In this document: positions 6,146 through 14,130 of the stretch, one piece after another
How positions within the stretch are numbered: position 1 is the first letter of the stretch
Layout of the letters: every line of letters starts with the position of its first letter
Assembly (NCBI GenBank): GCA_007123195.1
Contig: SKLO01000553.1
Location: 1 to 15,024 of the forward strand
Reading direction: 5' to 3'
DNA length: 15,024 nt
From: Verrucomicrobiales bacterium
Lineage (GTDB): Bacteria; Verrucomicrobiota; Verrucomicrobiia; Verrucomicrobiales; SKLO01
The notes under the pieces: generated by a model
What the model saw: the letters and a program-made list of their open reading frames with translations, nothing else
Database searches by the model: none
Told to the model about the DNA's origin: nothing
Program-made: the position numbers and the translations under genes

Positions 6146-8832
6146 AGATGATTTCAGCGACGATCAACGGCAGCGAGGTGGAGGTCGCGCCCGGTGAGAC
6201 CATTCTGGCGGCGGCGGCGCGGGCGGGGGTGCGGATCCCGGCCTTGTGCCACGACGACCGGCTGGCTCCCGAGGGTGGCTGCCGCATGTGTCTGGTGCAT
6301 TGTGAGGGCCGCCAGCGCCCGGTGGCGGCCTGCCACACAAGGGTGGAGGACGGCATGGTGGTGCGCACCGAGGCGCCTGACCTCCGGCGGATGCGGGCGA
6401 CCCTGTTGTCACTGTATCAGGAAAGCGGCGCCACGACCGGGTTCAAGGCTGCGGCCGCGGGCGGGCGGTTTGCCGAACTTGGCGGCGCGAGAGTTCCCGC
6501 CCCGGCCGCCGGTTCGCCGGCTGCGGAAGGCGATGACGGGTGGGATGTGAGCCACGCCTACCTGCGGTTTCGGGCCGACGCCTGCATCACCTGCCGCCTG
6601 TGCTTGAACGTGTGCGAGCAGGTCCAGGGGCAGTTTGTCTACGGCATCGAGGGGCGCGGGCCATCGACGAGGCTGGTGTTCGGGCCGACGGACCGGTTCG
6701 CCGACAGCCCGTGCGTGGCTTGCGGTGCCTGTGTGGACGTCTGTCCGACCGGAGCCCTGAGCGACCGTGACCGGCTCGAGTCCGGAGCGGGCGCGGCGAC
6801 AGCTTCGAGCACCCACACGGTGTGCGGCTACTGCGGGGTCGGCTGCCGGCTTGACGTCGAGGTGGACGGCGGCCGGGTCAGCCGGATCGACGCGGTGAAA
6901 GAGGCCGTGGTCAATCGTGGCCACCTGTGCGTCAAGGGCCGCTATGCCCACGCCTGGCAGGCATCGGGCGATCGCCTGACCAAGCCCCTGCTGCGCGAAG
7001 GGGACGGCGAATTCCGCGAGGCAAGCTGGGATGAAGCGCTGGCGTTCATCGCGCGGCGGTTGGAGGAAATCCGCGCCGAATCCGGTCCCGAAGCGCTGGG
7101 CGCGTTTGCTTCGTCGAGGTCCACCAACGAGGCCTGTTACCTGTTGCAGAAGCTGTTTCGCGCGGTGGTGGGCAGCAACAACGTCGACTGCTGCGCCCGG
7201 GTCTGTCACTCATCGACCGCCATGGCCCTGCAGCTGGTGACCGGCACCGGCGCTGCCAGCGCGTCCTATCAGGATCTGGAGATGGCGCGTTGCCTGGTGG
7301 TGGCGGGGGCCAACCCGACCGAGGCCCACCCGGTGGTGGGTGCGCGCATCAAGCAGGCCGCCCTGCGCGGCACGCCGCTGGTGGTGATTGATCCGCGCCG
7401 GATCGAACTTGCGGAGTATGCCGACATCCACCTGCAACTGCAGCCCGGGACCAATGTGGCCTTGTTCAATGGCTTGGCGAAGGTGCTGCTGGAGGAGGGG
7501 CTGGCTGACGAGGGTTATCTGGGGCAGCGGACCGAGGGGTTGGAGGCGCTGCGCGGGTTTCTCGGTGGCATTGATCTGGCCGACGTGGCCGGGATCACCG
7601 GCGTGCCGGGGGACCGCATCCGCGAGGCCGCGAGGCTGATCGGCGGATGTGGTCCCGCCCTGTTCGTGCACGGTCTCGGTTTGTCCGAGCTGATGCAGGG
7701 CGTGGCCTCGGTGATGACCTGGTGCAACCTGGGCATGATCACCGGCAGCATCGGTCTGCCGGGGGCGGGCATGCTGCCGTTGCGCGGTCAGAACAATGTT
7801 CAGGGCAGCGCCGACATGGGCAGCATGCCGACCCACTTCACGGGTTACCAGCCGCTGGCCGATCCCGAGGCACGGCGGCGCATTGGCGGCATCTGGGGCA
7901 CTCTCCCCCCCGAGACCCCCGGCCTGACCAGCACCATCATGCTGAGGGCGGCGGTGGAGGGCCGGATCCGCGGTTTGTGGCTGATGGGCGAGGACGTGGC
8001 CCAGAGCGATCCGCACGAGTCGGAGGTGCTCAAGGCGCTGGACAATCTCGACCTGCTGGTGGTGCAGGATTTGTTCTTCTGTGAGACGGCAAGATATGCG
8101 CACGTGGTGCTGCCGTCGTGCGGCTTCCTCGAGCAGGACGGCAGCTTCACCAACGGCGAGCGGCGGATCCAGCGGGTGCGCGCGGCCTTGCCCGCGCCGG
8201 GCGAGGCGCGGCCGGACTGGTTGCAGGTGATGCAGGCGGCCAACCTGATGGGGGCAAACTGGAGCTACAACTCGCCGGCCGAAGTGATGGACGAAATCGC
8301 CGCCGTGGCGCCGAAGCTGTTCGGCGGCGTCGCCTACGAGCGGCTCGATCCCGACGGCCTGCAGTGGCCATGCCCGGATCGAGACCATGCCGGCACGTCG
8401 ACCGTGCATGCAGACGGCTTCATCCTCGGACGCGGCCGCCTGATGTGCATCGATTACGAGGCCAGCCCCGAGCACGGCGTGGACGGCTACCCCTACACGC
8501 TGGTGACGGGCCGGGTGCTGGAGCACTACAACGTTGGCACCATGACCCGCCGCACCGGGCTGGCCAGGCTGGTGCCCGAAGACCGCCTGGAGATCCACCC
8601 CGAGGACGCCCGGCGTGAGGGGCTGGAGGACGGCGGCCGGGTGGAGGTCGAGAGTCGCTGGGGCCGCATCCGTGTGCCGCTTTCGGTGTCGCGGCGCATC
8701 GCCCCCGGCACCTTGTTCCTGACGTTTCACTATCCGGAGACCCACGCCAACCGCCTCACCGGACCGACGGTCGACCCACAGTCCAAGTGTCCGCAATACA
8801 AGGCCACCGCGGTCCGCATCGTCAGCGGCTGA
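6142..8832 (+). CDS. fdhA: Formate dehydrogenase catalytic subunit (FdsA/FdhA-like, Cys type)
   Basis: This 896-residue molybdenum or tungsten bis-MGD enzyme oxidises formate to CO2, or runs in reverse, in the cytoplasm. Domains in order: an N-terminal [2Fe-2S] ferredoxin with C36, C47, C50 and C64; a two-cluster ferredoxin with C148, C151, C154, C158 and C191, C194, C197, C201; an Mo/W domain opening with a [4Fe-4S] site at C228, C231, C235 and C263; and a C-terminal dinucleotide-binding domain ('YTLVTGRVLEHYNVGTMTRR'). The catalytic pair is C355-H356 in 'CCARVCHSS', so it is a cysteine and not a selenocysteine enzyme. Between the first two ferredoxin parts (about 85-145) the His-Cys cluster motif of NuoG/FdsA is missing. 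Partners are the fused diaphorase upstream and the FNT channel downstream. No FdsD-like small subunit or sulfurtransferase chaperone is in the window. Confidence 0.93.
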   Translation: MKMISATINGSEVEVAPGETILAAAARAGVRIPALCHDDRLAPEGGCRMCLVHCEGRQRPVAACHTRVEDGMVVRTEAPDLRRMRATLLSLYQESGATTGFKAAAAGGRFAELGGARVPAPAAGSPAAEGDDGWDVSHAYLRFRADACITCRLCLNVCEQVQGQFVYGIEGRGPSTRLVFGPTDRFADSPCVACGACVDVCPTGALSDRDRLESGAGAATASSTHTVCGYCGVGCRLDVEVDGGRVSRIDAVKEAVVNRGHLCVKGRYAHAWQASGDRLTKPLLREGDGEFREASWDEALAFIARRLEEIRAESGPEALGAFASSRSTNEACYLLQKLFRAVVGSNNVDCCARVCHSSTAMALQLVTGTGAASASYQDLEMARCLVVAGANPTEAHPVVGARIKQAALRGTPLVVIDPRRIELAEYADIHLQLQPGTNVALFNGLAKVLLEEGLADEGYLGQRTEGLEALRGFLGGIDLADVAGITGVPGDRIREAARLIGGCGPALFVHGLGLSELMQGVASVMTWCNLGMITGSIGLPGAGMLPLRGQNNVQGSADMGSMPTHFTGYQPLADPEARRRIGGIWGTLPPETPGLTSTIMLRAAVEGRIRGLWLMGEDVAQSDPHESEVLKALDNLDLLVVQDLFFCETARYAHVVLPSCGFLEQDGSFTNGERRIQRVRAALPAPGEARPDWLQVMQAANLMGANWSYNSPAEVMDEIAAVAPKLFGGVAYERLDPDGLQWPCPDRDHAGTSTVHADGFILGRGRLMCIDYEASPEHGVDGYPYTLVTGRVLEHYNVGTMTRRTGLARLVPEDRLEIHPEDARREGLEDGGRVEVESRWGRIRVPLSVSRRIAPGTLFLTFHYPETHANRLTGPTVDPQSKCPQYKATAVRIVSG

Positions 8833-8853
8833 ATCAACCCGTCCCCTGAATTC

Positions 8854-9696
8854 ATGCAGGAATCCAAAACCAACCAGACGCCGGCGACCCAGGGTCAGGG
8901 CATTTTCGGCAGCGACGCCTATTCGCCGGCACAGATTGCCGAGCGGGTCGAGTCGATCGGGGTGGCCAAGGCCCGGCTGCCGTTGTTGTCGATGTTCGCC
9001 CTTGGCGTGCTGGCCGGGGGGTTCATCGGATTGGGCGCGCTTTACTTCACCGTGGTGGCGGCCGACCCGGGGCTCGGATTCGCCCTGCAGCGGGTGCTTG
9101 GCGGGGTGGTTTTCTCGCTCGGCCTGGTGCTGGTGGTGGTGGCCGGCGCCGAGTTGTTCACCGGCAACAACCTGATGATCATGGCCTGGGTGCACCGCAA
9201 TATCTCCGGGCGCATGGTGCTCAGGAACTTCGGTGTTGTCTACGCGGCCAACTTTGTCGGTGCCTGCGGCCTCGCCCTTCTGGTGGCTTTGTCAGGGCAT
9301 GCGGCGATGAACGAAGGGGCGATCGGACGCGCCGCGATTGCCATCGCCGACCACAAGTGCTCGCTGGGATTCGCCGAGGCGTTTTTCAAGGGCATCCTTT
9401 GCAACATTCTGGTGTGCCTGGCGGTGTGGCTGGCCATGGCCGGCCGTCACGTGGTCGACAAGATCGTGGCGGTGATCCTGCCGATCTCGGCCTTCGTCGC
9501 CGCCGGGTTCGAGCACTCGATCGCCAACATGTATTTCATTCCGCTGGGCTTGTTCCTCGACGGCGGCGCCACCGACTCGCTCACCTGGGGCGCGTTCCTG
9601 TGGAACAACCTGCTGCCGGTAACGCTCGGCAACCTGTTCGGGGGCGCCGGCATGGTGGGGTTGGTCTATTACGTCATCTACCGGCGCGGAACGTGA
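8854..9696 (+). CDS. Formate/nitrite transporter (FNT) family channel
   Basis: This 280-residue integral inner-membrane protein of the FocA/NirC family has about six hydrophobic segments, starting at residues 45-70 and ending at 255-276. Family marks include 'GAELFTGNN' (98-106, the broken-helix loop after the second segment), 'FFKGILCNILVCLAVW' (about 177-192) and 'GFEHSIANMYFIP' (218-230). The histidine at 221 corresponds to the central pore histidine of FocA. Length is normal for the family. It starts 21 bp after the catalytic subunit stop on the same strand, so it is very likely co-transcribed and moves formate, although some relatives carry nitrite or hydrosulfide. No clear Shine-Dalgarno sequence is visible before the ATG. 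The short hydrophilic N-terminus has no special motif. Confidence 0.92.
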   Translation: MQESKTNQTPATQGQGIFGSDAYSPAQIAERVESIGVAKARLPLLSMFALGVLAGGFIGLGALYFTVVAADPGLGFALQRVLGGVVFSLGLVLVVVAGAELFTGNNLMIMAWVHRNISGRMVLRNFGVVYAANFVGACGLALLVALSGHAAMNEGAIGRAAIAIADHKCSLGFAEAFFKGILCNILVCLAVWLAMAGRHVVDKIVAVILPISAFVAAGFEHSIANMYFIPLGLFLDGGATDSLTWGAFLWNNLLPVTLGNLFGGAGMVGLVYYVIYRRGT

Positions 9697-9697
9697 T

Positions 9698-9749
9698 CCC
9701 GCAGCGGCGCGGGAGCCGGATCCCGGACCGGACCGCGATGCCCCGCTGC
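9698..9749. terminator. GC-rich inverted repeats between convergent operons
   Basis: The 67-bp gap between the FNT stop (9696) and the ATPase stop (9764) contains GCAGCGG (9701-9707) paired with CCGCTGC (9743-9749). It also has an alternative small hairpin CCCGC/GCGGG (9698-9702/9709-9713). There is no T run on either strand, so it is not a canonical intrinsic terminator. It may form a structure that helps end or stabilise the converging transcripts. Confidence 0.3.
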
Positions 9750-9763
9750 CGCGCCCGTGCAGA

Positions 9764-10930
<1,167 letters not shown>

Positions 10931-10992
10931 GGGTGGAAAGAGCGGTCGGTTGGTGGTGATGTGGGTTTCGGCGGGCCCATGCGGGCGGGTTG

Positions 10993-11835
10993 TTATTCCT
11001 TCGAACCGGTGGCGGCGATGCCGCGCACGAACCAGCGTTGGAACAGCAGGAACACGGCGACCACGGGTGCGACCATCATGACGCCGAACGCGAGGATGTC
11101 GCCCCAGCGCAGGGGCGGCAGGGTCTGGAAGGTGGCGATGGCGACCGGCAGCGGCCGCACGCGGTCGCCGCTGGTGACCAGTTGCGGCCACAGGAAGAAG
11201 CCCCAGAAGAACAGGAAGGTGACAATGGTGACGGTGGCGAACACCGGCTTCGAGTTCGGCACCACGATCTCGACGAAGGTGCGCAGGGCGCCGGCGCCGT
11301 CGACCCTGGCGGCGTCCTCGAGGTCGCGTGGCAGGCCGAGAAAGAAGCTGTAGAACAGGTAGATCGAGAAGGCGTTGGCGATGAACGGCAGGATCTGCAC
11401 CAGGTAGGTGTCGCGCCAGCCGAGCAGGCTGACCTGGTAGAACAGCGGCACGGCGATGGCCTCGTAGGGCAGGATCATCAGCAGGATGACCAGCAGCAGC
11501 AGCCGGTCGCGCCCTCGCCAGCGCAGGCGGGCGAAGGCGTAGCCGGCCAGCGAGTTGACCACCAGGCCGCCGACGGTGATGGCGCCGGTGATCCACAGGG
11601 AGTTGAGCAGGTAACGGGTGAAGTCAACCCGGGCGAACACGTCGCGGTAGTTCTGCAACGACGCTTCGGCGGGAAAGAACGCGCGCCAGCTGCCGGCTTC
11701 CGACAACACGCGGGCGTCGGGCTTGAAGCTGCCCACCAGCATGAACGCGACCGGAGCGATGTAGACCGCGGCAACGGCGGTGAGCGCGGAAAAGAACAGC
11801 AATCTGGCGGCGCGGTGTTTCATCGGGTCAGTCAA
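10993..11835 (-). CDS. Sugar ABC transporter permease, MalG type
   Basis: This 280-residue inner-membrane permease has about six hydrophobic segments, the first at about 12-34 and the last near 247-266. The cytoplasmic coupling loop that docks on the ATPase is 'LEDAARVDGAG' (about 172-182), followed by 'EIVVPNSKPVFAT'. The second-permease character is shown by 'MLVGSFKPD' after the first segment and 'NSLAGYAFARLRW'. The start is probably TTG at 11835: AGGAG (complement of 11843-11847) lies 7 nt before it, and it overlaps the end of the preceding permease gene by 8 bp. The in-frame ATG at 11823 is a less well supported alternative. It pairs with the MalF-type permease encoded just upstream in the operon. 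Confidence 0.9.
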   Translation of the reverse strand: MTDPMKHRAARLLFFSALTAVAAVYIAPVAFMLVGSFKPDARVLSEAGSWRAFFPAEASLQNYRDVFARVDFTRYLLNSLWITGAITVGGLVVNSLAGYAFARLRWRGRDRLLLLVILLMILPYEAIAVPLFYQVSLLGWRDTYLVQILPFIANAFSIYLFYSFFLGLPRDLEDAARVDGAGALRTFVEIVVPNSKPVFATVTIVTFLFFWGFFLWPQLVTSGDRVRPLPVAIATFQTLPPLRWGDILAFGVMMVAPVVAVFLLFQRWFVRGIAATGSKE

Positions 11836-12745
11836 TCTCGCGCTCCTGCCTCACGAGGGCGCGCTGCACCAGGGTGACGGCGAGCACCATGAGGAAGAAC
11901 ACCACCGACATGGCCGAGGCCAGGCCGACCTGCTGGCGGTCGAACACGGTGCGCACGGTCTCGAACATGACCGTGGTGGTGGCGTCGAGCGGGCCGCCGC
12001 GGGTGGCGATGGCGACCTGGTCGTAAACGCGGAACGACAGGATGGTGGTGACCAGCATGGTGAACACCAGCGGATTACGCAGCTGGGGCAGGGTGACGTG
12101 GAAAAGCTGCGAGACCTTGCCGGCGCGATCCACCGCGGCCGCTTCGTAGAGCGAGGCGGGAATGGCTTGCAGCCCTGCCAGAAGCACCACCATCTGGAAC
12201 CCGACCCCCTGCCAGATCGACAACAGCATCAGCGCGGGCAGGGCGAGCTGCGGATGGCGCAGGACGTCGAGGGGTTCGATGGCGCCGAACGAGACGGTCG
12301 CCAGCAGGGCGTTGAGAATGCCGTTGGGCCCGGGCGCGTAGATCAGCTGCCAGACCACGGCGATCAGGGCCATGGGAAAGACCACCGGCAGGAAGAACAG
12401 GGTGCGGAACGCGGCACGACCGCGGAACGATCGGTTCAATGCCAGCGCGAGACCGAGCGCGAGCAGGGTTTGCAACGGCACCACCACGGCGGCGAACCAC
12501 AGATTGTTGGCCAGTGCACGCCGGAAGCTGTCGTCTTCAAACGCGCGCTGGTATTGCTGCGCGCCGACGAATTCGGTGGCCAGCGGCGACCCCATTCGCA
12601 GGTCGGTGAACGACAGCGCCACGGCGGTGGCGAACGGCAGGGCGACGAACAGCAGCAGCGCCAGCACCGCCGGCAGCGCCATCAGCGGCCCGGCAGGCAG
12701 AGCGTGCAGGATCCTGAGGCGCGGGGCAGGGGGCGGTTCAGTCAT
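11828..12745 (-). CDS. Sugar ABC transporter permease, MalF type
   Basis: This 305-residue inner-membrane permease has six hydrophobic segments: an N-terminal one at about 20-45, then 82-105, 115-135, 165-192, 222-245 and near the C-terminus. The ATPase-coupling loop is 'LYEAAAVDRAGK' (about 199-210), followed by 'FHVTLPQLRNPL', typical of CUT1 permeases. The ATG at 12745 is used because 'MTEPPPAPRLRILHALPAG' fits the family N-terminus and overlaps the stop of the binding-protein gene by 8 bp (12738-12745), implying translational coupling. An upstream in-frame start would add 35 low-complexity residues lying inside that gene. Its 3' end in turn overlaps the next permease. The substrate is probably an oligosaccharide or other carbohydrate, by family. 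Confidence 0.92.
   Translation of the reverse strand: MTEPPPAPRLRILHALPAGPLMALPAVLALLLFVALPFATAVALSFTDLRMGSPLATEFVGAQQYQRAFEDDSFRRALANNLWFAAVVVPLQTLLALGLALALNRSFRGRAAFRTLFFLPVVFPMALIAVVWQLIYAPGPNGILNALLATVSFGAIEPLDVLRHPQLALPALMLLSIWQGVGFQMVVLLAGLQAIPASLYEAAAVDRAGKVSQLFHVTLPQLRNPLVFTMLVTTILSFRVYDQVAIATRGGPLDATTTVMFETVRTVFDRQQVGLASAMSVVFFLMVLAVTLVQRALVRQEREID
11836..11847 (-). promoter_or_regulatory. Shine-Dalgarno that decides a TTG start
   Basis: On the minus strand, AGGAG (complement of 11843-11847) is followed by 7 nt and then TTG at 11835-11833, an ideal spacing. The nearest ATG (11823) is 19 nt away from the motif. This supports TTG initiation for the MalG-type permease inside the 3' end of the MalF-type gene. 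Confidence 0.55.
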
Positions 12746-14069
12746 CTTCGCCGTGGCGTTCGTCCGCGGGCGCCGGGTAGCCGTCGTTGTCCTCGATGTC
12801 GCGGCTGATGGTGGCGGCGGCGGTTTGCAGGGTGGATTCGACATCGCCACCGTCGGCGATGGCCAGGAAAGCTTGTTCGAAGGCGCTGGTGATCACCGGG
12901 TAGGCGGGCGTGCGCGGCCGCGGCACGACGTGGCCTTCGGTGAGTTGGAGTGCGAACAGGTGGCGGCCCCCGCCTTCGGCGTAGGGTTCGGATTGTTCGA
13001 TCGCGCTGCGGGTGGCGGGCACGGCGCCGTTGGCTCCGGTCATTTCCAGCACCTGCCGGTCTTCGAGCAGGAAATCGAGGAAGCGGGCGGCGGCCCCGGG
13101 TTGGGGGCAGGCGGCGGTGATGCCCCAGGACCAGGAGCCCTGGCCGCTGCGGGTGCCGTGGCCGAAGTCGGGCAGGGGGATCAGCACCAGGTCGTCGCCG
13201 AGGGCTTGAAGGTAGTTCTCGTATTCCCAATGGCCGGTCCAGGAGATGGCGACGCGGCCCTCGGTGAAGGCGGCGTCATCGACGTTGCGATCGACCAGGC
13301 CGTGCTCGTAGATCCAGCGCTGGAACCAGCGCATGGCCCCGATGGACTCGGGTCCGTCGAGCACGCCCGCGGCGGTGTCGTGCTCCGGTTCGGCCACCAG
13401 CCCGCCGCCGGCCGAGTAGAGCGCCGGCGAGAACGCGTAGCAATACCACTCGCCGCGGTAGTTGAGTTTCAGGTCGAGGGCGTGGCCGGACTCGGCGGCC
13501 TGCGCCAGCTGGAGCAGGATGGCGTCGAACTCATCCACCGTCCATGCTGCCGACGGATGCGTCGGGATGCGGGCATTGATGGCCTCGAGTTGCGAACGGC
13601 TGGCGTAGAGGCAGAGGCCGCTGTCGAATGTGCCGACGGTCCAGAAGCGCCCGGCGTAGGTGCCTTGATCGACGATGGAGGGGATCAGGTTGTCGAAGGT
13701 GCCGGGCTGGAGCAGGTCGCGGATCGGCCGCAGCTGGCCCTGCCAGGCGTAATTGTAGACGAACGGTCCGTCGAACTCGAGCAGGTCGGGCAGTTCGCCG
13801 GCCAGCGCCGCGGCCTGGACCTGGCCGTTGTAGGCGCCCTCGGGGATCAGGGTCAGGTCAACGTGCAGGTCCTCATTCTGCTGGTTGAACCGTTCGATCT
13901 GGGCCTCGAGGATGCGCCGCTCCTCTTCCTGGCCCGAGTGGGCCCATGCGCGCAGGATCAGCGCGCCGTCATCGGTGTGCTGCGGACCTTCGTCGCGGCC
14001 GCACGAAGCGGTGCAGCCGAGCAGGATGGCAAGCAGGGCGGTGGTGGCATGGGAGTGGGTCCTTGTCAT
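12738..14069 (-). CDS. Sugar ABC transporter substrate-binding lipoprotein
   Basis: This 443-residue extracytoplasmic solute-binding protein belongs to the MalE/UgpB group (family 1). The N-terminus 'MTRTHSHATTALLAILLGC' is a short signal peptide ending in a lipobox-like LLGC with the lipidated cysteine at 19 (C23 is a second candidate). The mature part shows 'LILRAWAHSGQEEERRILE', 'IERFNQQNEDLHVDL', 'LPDLLEFDGPFVYNYAWQG', 'GTFDSGLCLYASRSQLEA' and 'VAISWTGHWEYENYL', the usual hinge and ligand-face segments, with several exposed Trp and Tyr suited to stacking on sugar rings. The ATG at 14069 opens the signal peptide and has AGGA 10 nt upstream. Starting at 14153 would place 28 charged residues before it. 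It is the first transport gene of the operon, followed by both permeases and the ATPase. Confidence 0.92.
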   Translation of the reverse strand: MTRTHSHATTALLAILLGCTASCGRDEGPQHTDDGALILRAWAHSGQEEERRILEAQIERFNQQNEDLHVDLTLIPEGAYNGQVQAAALAGELPDLLEFDGPFVYNYAWQGQLRPIRDLLQPGTFDNLIPSIVDQGTYAGRFWTVGTFDSGLCLYASRSQLEAINARIPTHPSAAWTVDEFDAILLQLAQAAESGHALDLKLNYRGEWYCYAFSPALYSAGGGLVAEPEHDTAAGVLDGPESIGAMRWFQRWIYEHGLVDRNVDDAAFTEGRVAISWTGHWEYENYLQALGDDLVLIPLPDFGHGTRSGQGSWSWGITAACPQPGAAARFLDFLLEDRQVLEMTGANGAVPATRSAIEQSEPYAEGGGRHLFALQLTEGHVVPRPRTPAYPVITSAFEQAFLAIADGGDVESTLQTAAATISRDIEDNDGYPAPADERHGEDD

Positions 14070-14130
14070 CACCGGACCATCCTGCCCCGGGTTGGCCTCG
14101 GGGTCAAAGGATTCGACCCGTCCGGGGGGA

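Noticed and set aside
4448..8832. Complex I or hydrogenase module
   Set aside because: The NuoE/F-like subunit alone could suggest this, but the partner has a bis-MGD domain with the FDH-type catalytic Cys-His and is followed by a formate channel; there are no hydrogenase or membrane subunits.
7210..9195. 661-codon minus-strand open frame under the formate genes
   Set aside because: It spans the antisense of two well-recognised genes and their boundary, and its His/Gln/Arg-rich translation matches nothing.
10931..11596. N-terminal extension of the ATPase frame
   Set aside because: It overlaps the MalG-type permease gene in another frame and is Arg/Pro/His-rich; the family N-terminus is at 10930.
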